A stretch of DNA of 64,000 nucleotides from Methanofollis ethanolicus (GTDB taxonomy: Archaea > Halobacteriota > Methanomicrobia > Methanomicrobiales > Methanofollaceae), in assembly GCF_001571385.1 (NCBI RefSeq), contig NZ_BCNW01000001.1, forward strand, positions 2,395,470 through 2,459,469. The letters run 5' to 3'. Made by a program: the position numbers and the translations under genes. The notes beneath the pieces were generated by a model that worked only from the letters and a program-made list of their open reading frames with translations, did not search any database and was not told where the DNA came from. Within the stretch, counting starts at the first letter, position 1, and every line of letters starts with the position of its first letter. Below are positions 27,738 through 36,691 of this stretch, one piece after another.

Positions 27738-30329
27738 ATGTCATCCTCGCATACGATCCCAAAGACCTATGATTTCCGGGAAGTGGAGGAACGGTGGCAG
27801 CGCACCTGGCGCGACGAGGACAACTACTTTGACCGCACCTCGACAAAGCCGCGGTTCATCATCGACACGCCCCCACCCTACCCGACAGGCAACTTCCACA
27901 TAGGAAACGCCCTCAACTGGTGCTATATCGACTTCATTGCACGGTACAAGCGTATGCGGGGCTACAACGTCATGTTCCCGCAGGGCTGGGACTGCCACGG
28001 CCTGCCCACCGAGGTCAAGGTCGAGGAGATCCACGGCATCACCAAAAACGACGTCTCCAGGGAGGAGTTCCGCCGGATGTGCCGGGACCTCACCATCAGC
28101 AACATCGAGAAGATGCGCGCCACCCTGCGGCGCTGCGGGTTCTCGACCGACTGGAGCAACGAGTACATCACGATGCTCCCGAAATATTTCGGGAAGACGC
28201 AGCTCTCCTTCCTGCGGATGCTGAAGGCGGGCTACATCTACCAGAGCGAGCACCCGGTAAACTTCTGCACGCGGTGCGAGACGGCGATCGCCTTTGCCGA
28301 GGTCTCATACGAAGAGCGTGAGACAAAACTCAACTACTTCGACTTCGACGGCCTGGAGATCGCAACGACCAGGCCCGAACTCCTTGCGGCCTGCGTCGCC
28401 GTCGCCGTCCACCCCGACGACGAGCGCTACACGGCCCTCGCAGGAAAGCACCTGACGGTCCCCCTCTTCGGCCACGACGTGCCGGTGATCAGGGACGAGG
28501 CCGTCGACCCGTCCTTCGGCTCGGGCGCGGTGATGATCTGTACCTTCGGCGACAAGCAGGATGTCCACTGGTGGAAGCAGTACGACCTCCCCCTGAGGAA
28601 GGCCATCGACCGGAAGGGCCGCATGACCGCGATCTGCGGCCCGTACGAGGGCATGAACACGAAGGAGTGCCGCGAGGCAGTCCTCGCCGAAATGGAGAAG
28701 CAGGGTATCCTCAAAAAGCAGGAGACGATCGAGCAGAGGGTCGGCACCTGCTGGAGGTGCAAGACCCCGATCGAGATCCTCTCGGAGAGGCAGTGGTTCA
28801 TCAGGATCAAGCCCGAGGAGATCATGAAGGCCGCACAAGAGGTGACATGGTACCCCGGGCACATGTTCACCCGCCTGGAGAACTGGGTCGAGTCGATGGA
28901 CTGGGACTGGTGCATCTCCAGGCAGCGGATCTTCGCCACCCCGATCCCGGTCTGGTCCTGCGCGAAGTGCGGCGAGATCGTTCTCCCCGACGAGGCTGAC
29001 CTGCCCATCGACCCGACGGTGGACAGGCCGAAGCACCCCTGCCCGAAGTGCGGGTCGGAGGAGTTCGTCGGCGAGCACGACGTCCTGGACACCTGGATGG
29101 ACTCCTCGATCTCGGTACTGAATGTCACCGGCTGGGACGGGAGCGGCACGCCCGCACTCTTCCCGGCGCAGATCCGCCCGCAGGGCCACGACATCATCAG
29201 GACCTGGGCCTTCTACACGATCCTGAGGGCGGTCGCCCTCACCGGCCAGAGGCCCTGGGACCAGATCCTGGTGAACGGCATGGTCCTCGGCGAAGACGGT
29301 TTCAAGATGTCCAAGAGCCGGAACAACATCATCCCGCCCGAGGACATCCTCAAGGAGTACGGCGCCGACGCTTTCCGCCAGTGGGGCGCGATGGGCGGGG
29401 CCACCGGCCAGGACATCATGTTCAACTGGAACGATGTCGTCGCCGCGTCCCGTTTCCAGACGAAGATGTGGAATATCGTCCGCTTCGTGCTCACCCAGCT
29501 CGAACGCGAGGGCGTCCCCGACGACACACCGGTGACAGAACTCCTGGACCGCTGGCTCCTGGCAAAACTGACGGAGACGGTTGCCGAGGTGACTGACGCC
29601 CTGGAGACCTGCCAGTTCGACCAGGGCCTCAAGGCGATCCGGGACTTCACGAAGAACATCCTGGCAGACGACTATATCGAACTCGTGAAAGGGCGGCTCT
29701 ACTCCGACGCCCCCGAGCGTGCGAGCGCCTGCCGCGCCCTTGCGATCACGATGGACGCCCTCTGCAGGATGCTCGCCCCCTACACCCCGCACTTCGCCGA
29801 GGAGTGCTGGGCCCAGTTCAGGGAGGGCTCTGTCCTGAAACAGCCGTGGGTCGACCTCGCTTTCGCGGACGCGGAGGCAGAGGGGCTCGGCGACCACGTG
29901 GTCGCGCTGACGGCCGAACTCAGGCGGTACAAGCACGACCTGGGCCTTGCCCTGAACGCCCCCTTCGGCAGGATGAATATCTATGCCCCGGAGTCCATCG
30001 ACGACTGCGGCGACGTGGCGCGCGCCCTGAATGCGACGGTCGCCTGGAAGACGGGCGAGCCGAAGCTGGAGAAGGCGGTGGCCGGCGTCGAGTTCAACAA
30101 GGCAGTGATCGGCCCGGCCCTCCGCAAGCAGGCGAAGGCCTTCATGGCTGCGGTCGAGGCCCTGCCGCCGGAACAGATCGTCACCCCCCCGGCGACCGTC
30201 GTCATCGACGGCGAGGAGGTGGCTGTCCCTGAGAACGCCTTCACCCCGACCTTCACCTACCAGGTGGAGGGCGAGGCCGTGGACGTCCTCACTCTCGGCG
30301 AGGTCACCGTCACGCTGCGGCGTGACTGA
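27738..30329 (+). CDS. valS: Valyl-tRNA synthetase
   Basis: This 863-residue class I synthetase charges tRNA-Val. The HIGH box is PTGNFHIGN (about 49-57) and the KMSKS box is KMSKSRNN (about 523-530). Cys pairs CWRC (about 338), CAKC and CPKC (about 413-435) form the zinc knuckles seen in archaeal ValS. The editing domain lies between, with [24 protein letters not shown]. The C-terminal anticodon-binding helices and a short tail are complete. The flippase copy B lies downstream in the same direction. Confidence 0.96.
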   Translation: MSSSHTIPKTYDFREVEERWQRTWRDEDNYFDRTSTKPRFIIDTPPPYPTGNFHIGNALNWCYIDFIARYKRMRGYNVMFPQGWDCHGLPTEVKVEEIHGITKNDVSREEFRRMCRDLTISNIEKMRATLRRCGFSTDWSNEYITMLPKYFGKTQLSFLRMLKAGYIYQSEHPVNFCTRCETAIAFAEVSYEERETKLNYFDFDGLEIATTRPELLAACVAVAVHPDDERYTALAGKHLTVPLFGHDVPVIRDEAVDPSFGSGAVMICTFGDKQDVHWWKQYDLPLRKAIDRKGRMTAICGPYEGMNTKECREAVLAEMEKQGILKKQETIEQRVGTCWRCKTPIEILSERQWFIRIKPEEIMKAAQEVTWYPGHMFTRLENWVESMDWDWCISRQRIFATPIPVWSCAKCGEIVLPDEADLPIDPTVDRPKHPCPKCGSEEFVGEHDVLDTWMDSSISVLNVTGWDGSGTPALFPAQIRPQGHDIIRTWAFYTILRAVALTGQRPWDQILVNGMVLGEDGFKMSKSRNNIIPPEDILKEYGADAFRQWGAMGGATGQDIMFNWNDVVAASRFQTKMWNIVRFVLTQLEREGVPDDTPVTELLDRWLLAKLTETVAEVTDALETCQFDQGLKAIRDFTKNILADDYIELVKGRLYSDAPERASACRALAITMDALCRMLAPYTPHFAEECWAQFREGSVLKQPWVDLAFADAEAEGLGDHVVALTAELRRYKHDLGLALNAPFGRMNIYAPESIDDCGDVARALNATVAWKTGEPKLEKAVAGVEFNKAVIGPALRKQAKAFMAAVEALPPEQIVTPPATVVIDGEEVAVPENAFTPTFTYQVEGEAVDVLTLGEVTVTLRRD

Positions 30330-30479
30330 GCCCTCACTTTTTTGTGCTGTTGATCCGTGATGGACGCGGGTCAGGAGAATTGCTCTTCCCGTGTCGGATC
30401 AGATCTCAGACCCGGGAGTCTTTTGATCACGCTCCTCAGAGCCGAAGTATTATTGAGACACTCCCCATACTATCAAACT

Positions 30480-31958
30480 GTGGTTTCTCAAGCCCGCTCC
30501 CTCTCCCGCATCATGGGCATCGACCCGGTCCGCCGGCAGAGTCTGATCAGTCTCGCCTCCACGGTCGGCCTCACCATGGCCGGTTTTGTTGCCACGATGT
30601 ACTTTACCCATGTGCTCGGAAAGGCCGCATATGGCCCTTACGCTCTCTTTCTCGCGTACTATGGGATCTTCAATCTCATCGGCGACGGAGGGTTTGGCGG
30701 CGCGGCGGTCAAACGGATCTCAGCCGGGAGCGAACGGAACGAATACTTTACGGCCTTTCTCGTACTGAGAGTTCTTCTCCTTGCGCTCTCGATGACCGCA
30801 CTCCTTGCCATCCGGCCGTTCATCGACGCCCTCCAGGGCGAAGGGATAGTATTCTGGCTGGTGCTTGCGCTGGTTATCGGGGTCTTCACCGGCGTCACGG
30901 GAAATGGTATCTACGGAGAAGGGAAGGTCGGCGTGAACCAGAGCGGAGGCCTCCTGAACAGTCTGGTAAAAATTCTTCTCCAGGTGGTCGCCGTCTTCTT
31001 CGGGTATGGTGTCGCCGGACTTGTCGGCGGGTTCGTCGCCGGTCTTTTCGTTGGTGGCCTTTTCAACCTCAGGTTCCTCTCTCTCAGACCGGCATGGTTC
31101 ACAAGGCGCCACCTCAGAAACCTCAGCACCTTCTCATTCTGGATCTTCCTCGCGTCGAGCGGCGTGATCATCTTCTCGTACGCCGACACGATCCTGGTCG
31201 GCTACTTCATGACCGATGCCGACGTCAGTGTCTACCAGATCGCCTTCCAGTTCACCGCCGCCGCGGCCTTCACCACCACGGCGCTCCGCACGACCCTCTA
31301 CCCGAAGATCAGCCGCTGGCACGCCGACCGGCACCCGGCCTGGATCGCCAATTCCCTCTCCCGCGCCTTCACCTACTCCCTCCTCCTCGCGGTCCCGGTC
31401 GCGGTCGGCGGCTGGGTCCTCGGCGACCGCCTCCTCTACTTCTTCTATGGCGCGGGTTTTGCCGAGGGGGCAGCGGTGCTCAGTATCCTCCTCCTCGTGC
31501 AGGTGGTCAATGTCTTCATGTACCTCCAGACGATGACGCTCAGTGCCATCGACCGACCCAGGGAGTCATTCTATGCCACCGGGACGGCGGCGGTCGTGAA
31601 CGTCGTCCTCGACCTCGCCCTCATCCCCATCCTCGGGATCGAGGGAGCGGCGGTCGCCACCCTCGTGACGATGGTCGTCAACGCCACCATCGCTCGTCAC
31701 TATCTTTCAAAACAGATCACGGTGCGTCTCGAACGCGGCCCGGTCCTCCACATACTCCTCGCCGCGGGAGCGATGGCCCTCGTGCTCATCCTGTACCGGA
31801 CTGTCATTCCCCTCACAAACGTCTTCATCGCTCTCGCCGCCATCGCCCTCGGCGGGGTTGTGTATGGACTTGTGCTCATGAAGGCCGATCGTAGCATCCA
31901 CGACGAACTCCGCGACCTCGTCGTGCAACTCGGGGTACCCTTGCCGCGGTGGCTGTGA
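30480..31958 (+). CDS. Wzx/MATE-type polysaccharide flippase (copy B)
   Basis: This protein of about 492 residues is a close paralogue of the flippase at 1385-2860, in opposite orientation. The match includes GFVATMYF, GDGGFGGAAVKRIS, FSFWIFLASSG, FSYADTILVGYFMT and the terminal DLVVQLG-PRWL, and it extends to the DNA, as in 31340-31480. GTG 30480 or ATG 30513 (MGIDPVRRQ) is the likely start; comparison with copy A favours a start just before MGID. It should export lipid-linked glycans, but it stands alone here, away from a glycan cluster, so it may be a duplicate left by rearrangement. Confidence 0.85.
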   Translation: MVSQARSLSRIMGIDPVRRQSLISLASTVGLTMAGFVATMYFTHVLGKAAYGPYALFLAYYGIFNLIGDGGFGGAAVKRISAGSERNEYFTAFLVLRVLLLALSMTALLAIRPFIDALQGEGIVFWLVLALVIGVFTGVTGNGIYGEGKVGVNQSGGLLNSLVKILLQVVAVFFGYGVAGLVGGFVAGLFVGGLFNLRFLSLRPAWFTRRHLRNLSTFSFWIFLASSGVIIFSYADTILVGYFMTDADVSVYQIAFQFTAAAAFTTTALRTTLYPKISRWHADRHPAWIANSLSRAFTYSLLLAVPVAVGGWVLGDRLLYFFYGAGFAEGAAVLSILLLVQVVNVFMYLQTMTLSAIDRPRESFYATGTAAVVNVVLDLALIPILGIEGAAVATLVTMVVNATIARHYLSKQITVRLERGPVLHILLAAGAMALVLILYRTVIPLTNVFIALAAIALGGVVYGLVLMKADRSIHDELRDLVVQLGVPLPRWL

Positions 31959-32009
31959 ATATCGGGGGAGTGCGTGAAAAGGCGTGAGGATCGGATTTGC
32001 CGCCCCAGA

Positions 32010-32259
32010 TCAGAAAATGTTTCCCGTAATCTTTGCGCCGGGGGTTTCACATCTCGGAGATCCACAAGAATGTTCACTCGCGTATGTTTGGGCCAGGTTT
32101 TCATGCTGTGCAACGAGACGACGGCCTCCACTTTTCCTGCTGGCGTCTCTTTTGAGAGACGTACATGACTCCCGGCCTGGCCGCTTACGGTGAAACCATA
32201 CTCTTTTGAGAAGATTTTATCACTGTCTCGCCGGAGACCGGCTTACGCCCCGGCACCAC
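32010..32259 (-). pseudogene. Decayed HicA toxin
   Basis: On the minus strand, GTG at about 32259 opens VPGRKPVSGETVIKSSQKS and then stops. In another frame the same DNA continues YGFTVSGQAGSHVRLSKETP then AGKVEAVVSLHSMK, which carries the HicA GSHxxL core with its catalytic His. A frameshift of one or two bases therefore separates the N-terminus from the body. The part after the core, WPKHTRVNILVDLRD, no longer fits the family. The right-hand limit is approximate. It overlaps the decayed hicB upstream, as expected for a hicBA operon. Confidence 0.6.
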
Positions 32260-32502
32260 CGGCCACCTCAAATATCGTGATGATGGGCCTTCTTCTCTCT
32301 TCTAACGGAAAATCTGTGCACCTGTCACCGAGTGCACGAGCCTCACGCCAGAGGTGTGAGGCTTCGGCAAGATACAACTCCGTGGCTTCCTTGAGGTTTG
32401 CTACCGACTCTTCCCCCGTCTCTCCCTGACCGACGGTGCCCACTTCCGGGCATCCGGGTACATGTCATCTTCTCCAGAGAGCACAGCCGTGAAGGTCTTC
32501 AT
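32243..32502 (-). pseudogene. Decayed HicB antitoxin
   Basis: ATG 32502 opens MKTFTAVLSGEDDMYPDARK, then the frame runs off. One frame over, the sequence reads CPEVGTVGQGETGEESVANL then KEATELYLAEASHLW, and ends PLEERRRPIITIFEVAGG, all characteristic of HicB. A small indel near 32455 thus separates start and body. Together with the decayed hicA it forms a dead hicBA module, 0.5 kb past the flippase copy B. Confidence 0.65.
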
Positions 32503-32711
32503 GATCTCATCACCGGGGTATCATCGCCCTTCAGAGAGATACTGCTGAAAAAGATAGCATGAGGGGCATCCCGTCCACCAGGCGCGAGGGAGGTGAGGGA
32601 CCGAGATGCTGTCTCTGGTCCCCCACCCTCTGCCCCCGACTCCCCGCAAACTCGCACCCGGAGGAGAGAACCAGGTGCTATTATCACGCCCTTCCATCGA
32701 TTGATCATACC

Positions 32712-33551
32712 ATGCCAGTCGATCAGATCCCGATCGGGACATTCTCGCACCTGACCAGGCTGTCGAAGAAAGCGCTGCATTGTTATGACCAGAAGGGCCT
32801 CCTCGTGCCGGCGACAAAGGATCTCTGCTCGGGATACCGGTACTATGCGATCGCACAGATCGACCGGGCCGTCAGGATCCGCGCCCTTACCGGCCTCGGC
32901 TTCTCCCTGGACGAGGTGGCGGTCGTCCTCGACGCCCGGGACCGCGGGGAGAGGGAGGTCATCGCCGGGTTGATGCAGGCGCGGCGCCGTGCCGTGAGGG
33001 AGGAGATCGGTCGTCTGCGCAGGGTGGAGCGGGTGCTGTCGTCGGCAGACCCGCTGAAGGAGTTGTTTAAAATGTCACTCACAGAGTGGACAATCAAGGA
33101 GATCGCGCCCCTGCGCGTGATCTCGACGCGGGAGAAGGGAGCATATGGAGAGGTCACCGGCCAGATGATCGAGAGACTCTGTCAGGAGGTCGCATCCCCG
33201 GAGAACACGAACGCGAGGGTGAAGGTCTCGGGTACTGTCGTCTCGATCTGCTATGCCGGCGACAATGAGGGAAACGACTGCGACGTCGAAACGGCCCTCC
33301 CGATCACCGGGGCGGTGACGGTCAGGGATCCGACTATCGAGGTGCGCGTGCTGCCCGGGTGCCGCGCCCTCTCGGTGCTGCACCGGGGACCGTACGAGAA
33401 TCTCCCCCTCGCCCACCGGGAGGTCAGGGAGTATCTCGACGCACATGACCTCAGCCAGAACGGCCCCGAGCGCGAGGTCTACCTCAACGACCCGGCAGAG
33501 GTCGCGGCAGAGGACCTCGTGACCGAGATCCAGTATCCTGTCCGGGACTGA
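32712..33551 (+). CDS. MerR-type regulator with GyrI-like effector domain
   Basis: This 279-residue protein has an N-terminal MerR winged helix-turn-helix, visible as IPIGTFSHLTRLSKKALHCYDQKGLL and SGYRYY, then IRALTGLGFSLDEVAVVLD. A short coiled linker (EEIGRLRRVERVL) follows. The C-terminal GyrI-like (AraC-type effector) domain begins near APLRVISTREKGAYGE and includes the VLPGCRALSVLHRGPYENL strand. Such proteins sense small hydrophobic compounds, as BmrR/BltR relatives do. ATG 32712 is chosen because it fits the HTH start; longer frames add a Pro/Cys-rich part without homology. The target genes are not evident. Confidence 0.87.
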   Translation: MPVDQIPIGTFSHLTRLSKKALHCYDQKGLLVPATKDLCSGYRYYAIAQIDRAVRIRALTGLGFSLDEVAVVLDARDRGEREVIAGLMQARRRAVREEIGRLRRVERVLSSADPLKELFKMSLTEWTIKEIAPLRVISTREKGAYGEVTGQMIERLCQEVASPENTNARVKVSGTVVSICYAGDNEGNDCDVETALPITGAVTVRDPTIEVRVLPGCRALSVLHRGPYENLPLAHREVREYLDAHDLSQNGPEREVYLNDPAEVAAEDLVTEIQYPVRD

Positions 33552-33649
33552 TCCGGGCCCCTGCATTTTTTCTGGATGCCCACCCGCAACCTCTATCATC
33601 CCGGGAAGGGACGATCCTGTATGTACAGACACACGACAGAGGAGACGTA

Positions 33650-33841
33650 ATGCCGCGTGAAGCGCTCTATGTGGGGCTTGCCTGCCTCGTCGCGGCCGCG
33701 GCCCTCTGGTTTCTCACGGCCAACCTCGTGGTGAGCGGCCTCCTCGCCCTTATCGGCATCGTCCTCGTCCTCCTCGGAATGCAGACATCGGAATATACAG
33801 AGGAACCGGAGGACGACGAGGGGATCGAACAGGAGGAATAA
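33650..33841 (+). CDS. Small membrane protein, two helices
   Basis: This 63-residue protein has two hydrophobic segments, VGLACLVAAAALWFLTA and VVSGLLALIGIVLVLLG, followed by a very acidic tail (EYTEEPEDDEGIEQEE). An aggaga sequence lies four bases before ATG 33650. The size, the site and the clean two-helix pattern support a real gene. Function unknown. Confidence 0.65.
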   Translation: MPREALYVGLACLVAAAALWFLTANLVVSGLLALIGIVLVLLGMQTSEYTEEPEDDEGIEQEE

Positions 33842-33844
33842 TCT

Positions 33845-34192
33845 CCTCCGACCCTGCGGGTGATGCGCAGAGAGAGAGCATATCCCAGAACTCTCGTTCA
33901 CTCTCCCCATCTCTGCATGGGGGCTCGGGAGAAAACTTCATGATCGGGTCGATGTCTTCCCGAATTCCCTGAAGAATCATGCGAAACCACCGCCTTCCCC
34001 CACCTCTCTGCCGGGGGACCGACGCCCCCGGACCCCCGAAACAGGATAGGGTCGGGGAAGAGAGACCAGAGATCCTGATGAAGGAGATTGCCCTCCGCCC
34101 CCTCTCGCAATGAGGGGGGGGACCGGGGGGTGAAACCCCCCGGACAGACACGAGAACAGGATTTTTCAGAACCACATACCGATCATTCCATC
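33845..34192. repeat. Dispersed intergenic repeat, copy 3 (inverted to 1-450)
   Basis: Read on the minus strand, this segment reproduces the blocks of 1-450 in the same order, from ggaatgatcggtat at 34192 down to the final ggatatgctc near 33865. Identity is high at both ends; the middle is shorter because the copy at 1-450 has an insertion of several palindromes (about 150-300). It abuts the IS5 transposase fragment at 34211. Confidence 0.75.
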
Positions 34193-34210
34193 GACAGGAC
34201 AGACAGTAGA

Positions 34211-34576
34211 TCAGTTTTGGGATGACCTCGCCATCAAATCCGATGATACCCCTTTTTTTGCGGGAATAGACTTCGTATCTATCGAACAGTGCGAAAGATC
34301 AACGATTTTGAGATCGTATCCTCGCCGAAGAAGATCAAAAAATAGACCCTGATATCCTCTGTTCTCGCATAGATATTGATGAAATCGATGTACCGTCGAT
34401 TTTGTTCCATATTTTTCGGGTACATCGCTCCATGTACATCCTGTAGTAAGAACAAAGAGAATTCCATTCATTAAAAGACGAAGATCAGAACGCGGTCGTC
34501 CTGTGCGAGGTTTCTGAGGAGGGAGGTAATCGCTGATGATTAACCAGAGGTCATCATCGATCTCGCTGAATGCCAC
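34211..34576 (-). pseudogene. IS5-family transposase fragment
   Basis: The frame encodes 121 residues starting MAFSEIDDDLWLIISDYLPP, with GRPRSDLRLLMNGILFVLTTG and TGCTWSDVPEKYG, typical of the DUF4096 N-terminal part of IS5-type transposases, then IDTKSIPAKKG. After that, one frame over, IIGFDGEVIPK resembles the next family segment, and the sequence then enters the repeat at 34192. The DDE catalytic part is missing, so this is a dead fragment. The short direct repeats gatca-g/c-ttttggga occur at both edges (34209 and 34630), which may mark the insertion. Confidence 0.75.
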
Positions 34577-34702
34577 GATATAAGGTTTTAATCGTATGTG
34601 ATTTATAATTCGGCAATGTGGCTACGGGATCACTTTTGGGATATGCTCATGGAAAAGGACATCCCCTTCCTCAAAAAAAGGGTCGACGAGATCTTCGAAG
34701 GG

Positions 34703-35299
34703 CTATCTCCCTGACCCGGCCCGCCGTCTGATCTCGGCGGCGACAAAGTCCAGCACCGCCTCTTTTTCGAGCATCGCATCGACGAGGACGAAGCGTTCGG
34801 GCTCGGCCTCCGCAAACCGGAGATAGTTTGCCTGGACGGCGGCGAGGACCGCAGCCTCCTCGAAGTGCTCCTTGTGCTCCTTGAGCCGCGTGACCGCCGC
34901 CTCCACCGGGAGGATAAAGAGGAAGGTGAGATCGGGGACGACGGTGAAGGGGGCGTGGACGGCCCGCAGCCATCCTTCGGGGTCGGGCATCGTCCCCTGC
35001 AGGGTCACCGCCTGGTACGCGTACCGGGAGTCCGAGTACCTGTCGGAGATGACGATCTTCCCCGCCGCCAGGGCCGGTCTCACGACATGGGTGAGGTGGG
35101 CGGCATGGTCGGCGACAAAGAGGAGGCACTCGGTGATGGGGTCGCGGTTCTCGGCGATCGCACGCCGAACCGCCTCGCCCACCCAGGTGGCCCCGGGCTC
35201 GCGGGTGACCACCGGGCCGAGGTCGGCAAGGGCGCCGGCAAGGCCGGCGACGAGCGTGCTCTTCCCGCTCCCGTCGATCCCCTCGACGGTCACGAGCAT
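34703..35299 (-). CDS. tmk: Thymidylate kinase
   Basis: This 198-residue P-loop kinase phosphorylates dTMP to dTDP. Walker A is EGIDGSGKST (7-16), followed by the DR-type signature SDRYSDSRYAYQ (about 95-106) and the TREPG motif (33-37). The C-terminal part EPERFVLVDAMLEKEAVL is normal. ATG 35299 is set by the P-loop position, and the gene overlaps the HisA/HisF-like gene upstream by 10 bp, so they are probably co-transcribed. Confidence 0.92.
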   Translation of the reverse strand: MLVTVEGIDGSGKSTLVAGLAGALADLGPVVTREPGATWVGEAVRRAIAENRDPITECLLFVADHAAHLTHVVRPALAAGKIVISDRYSDSRYAYQAVTLQGTMPDPEGWLRAVHAPFTVVPDLTFLFILPVEAAVTRLKEHKEHFEEAAVLAAVQANYLRFAEAEPERFVLVDAMLEKEAVLDFVAAEIRRRAGSGR

Positions 35300-35955
35300 G
35301 TCCGCCCCTCCTCCACCCACGCGAGGGGGATCGTCCCCCTGTGCACGCCCGTTGCCACGATGGCGCCGTCGAAACCCGCACCCTCCAGGACGTCGAGGTC
35401 GCGCACCCCGGCGACGCCCCCGCCCCAGAGGAGGCGGCCCGGATAGGCGGCCCGGATCTCTTCGAGGTCGGCAGGCAGGCCGCAACCCGTGCCGACGCCC
35501 CCGATATTCAGGAGGATGCACCCGGCAAAGGGGAGGCCTGCCGCCCTCTTCAGCACGGCGACCGGGGCCTCTCCCGACGGGATCACCAGCCCGCCCTTCA
35601 CGTCGACAGAGAGGAAAGAGCCAGGATAACGTGCGAGGTCCTCCCCTGCAGTCTCTGTCCCGACGACATTGACGACGCCGCCCATCAGGTCGGCCGGGCC
35701 GCGGCACCCCCTGTCGACATAGCACCGATCCACCATATCGGCAAGACGCCGGATCACATTTTCGTGATCGCCAACGCCCTCGATACGGTCAAGGTCCGCG
35801 ATATAGAGGTACTTCGGTGCGAGGTCCTCGCAGTAGGCGACAGGCTCGACCGAGCGCGCCAGACCCCATGTGAGAGGGGCATAGGTCTCCCGCTCCCCCT
35901 TCGCCCCATGGACGACAGAACCGCCTTTCAGGTCCATTGCAAGAATACATTCCAT
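35290..35955 (-). CDS. HisA/HisF-like TIM-barrel protein
   Basis: This protein of about 221 residues resembles HisA: it starts MECILAMDLKGGSVVHGAKG and includes KYLYIADLDRIEG, LSVDVKGGLVIPSG, ILLNIGGVGTGCG, LLWGGGVAGVRDLDVL and ends GAIVATGVHRGTI. Archaeal relatives (hisA/hisF-related family) have an unproven role. It is divergent from mfnB across a spacer of about 45 bp, so a link with methanofuran or related cofactor synthesis is a possibility. The start at 35955 follows the HisA N-terminus; an in-frame ATG at 35991 exists. Confidence 0.82.
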   Translation of the reverse strand: MECILAMDLKGGSVVHGAKGERETYAPLTWGLARSVEPVAYCEDLAPKYLYIADLDRIEGVGDHENVIRRLADMVDRCYVDRGCRGPADLMGGVVNVVGTETAGEDLARYPGSFLSVDVKGGLVIPSGEAPVAVLKRAAGLPFAGCILLNIGGVGTGCGLPADLEEIRAAYPGRLLWGGGVAGVRDLDVLEGAGFDGAIVATGVHRGTIPLAWVEEGRTCS

Positions 35956-35999
35956 GACTTCAACGCAATCACTATTAGGATTAAAGATCATTAATTCCT

Positions 36000-36686
36000 A
36001 TGCGATTATTGGTCAGCCCTAGCAGTATTGAGGAGGCCCAATCCGCACTCGCAGCCGACATCATCGACGTGAAAAAACCGTCCGAAGGATCGCTCGGCGC
36101 CAACTTCCCCTGGGTGATCCGGGGGATCAAGGAGATGGCGGAAAAACCGGTCAGTGCTGCCATAGGCGATTTTGATTACAAACCTGGAGGCGCAGCCCTT
36201 GCAGCATACGGGGCTGCGTGCGCTGGTGCTGACTATATCAAGGTCGGGCTCATGTTCGACGGCAGAGATAAAGCCTACGAACTGAGCAGGGCCGTTGTGA
36301 AAGCAGTTAAGGACGAATTCCCGGAGAAAACCGTCGTTATCGCCGCATATTCCGATTACGAGAGGCTCGGCACGATCTCTCCCTTCGTCGCCGCCGAAGC
36401 GGCAGCCGAAGCAGGCGCCGACGTCGCCATGATCGACACCGGCAGGAAAGACGGAAAGAGCACCTTCTCGTTCATGGATGCGGACGCCCTTGCCACCTTT
36501 ACCGAACAGAACCGCAGCCTCGGGGTGGCGACGGCCCTTGCAGGTTCGCTGAAATTTGAAGACCTCACCACCCTCAAGACCATCGACCCCGAGATCATCG
36601 GGGTGCGCGGCATGGTCTGCGGCGGTGACCGGACCGATGCCATCCGCCCTGAACTGGTGGAAAAGGCACTTGCCATGATCAGGTGA
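36000..36686 (+). CDS. mfnB: MfnB, (5-formylfuran-3-yl)methyl phosphate synthase
   Basis: This 228-residue protein has the MfnB/DUF556 signature DVKKPSEGSLGANFPWVI (23-40), with the catalytic-type Lys pair, then AAIGDFDYKPGG, KVGLMFDGRDKAYEL, DTGRKDGKSTFSFM and GVRGMVCGGDRTD. It condenses glyceraldehyde-3-phosphate to the furan building block of methanofuran, so it points to a methanogen. The stop overlaps the start region of guaB, suggesting an operon. Length is normal. Confidence 0.93.
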   Translation: MRLLVSPSSIEEAQSALAADIIDVKKPSEGSLGANFPWVIRGIKEMAEKPVSAAIGDFDYKPGGAALAAYGAACAGADYIKVGLMFDGRDKAYELSRAVVKAVKDEFPEKTVVIAAYSDYERLGTISPFVAAEAAAEAGADVAMIDTGRKDGKSTFSFMDADALATFTEQNRSLGVATALAGSLKFEDLTTLKTIDPEIIGVRGMVCGGDRTDAIRPELVEKALAMIR

Positions 36687-36691
36687 GCATG

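Noticed and set aside
28305-29936. 543-codon frame on the minus strand
   Set aside because: It is fully antisense to valS and arises from GC-rich codon usage; composition is rich in Arg, Pro, Gly and His without motif.
34630-34702. Second copy of the repeat end (ttttgggatatgctcatgg) next to tmk
   Set aside because: It matches about 18 bases of the repeat end at 431-448 but nothing around it, so it may be a chance match or a trace of the IS insertion; not enough to call another copy.
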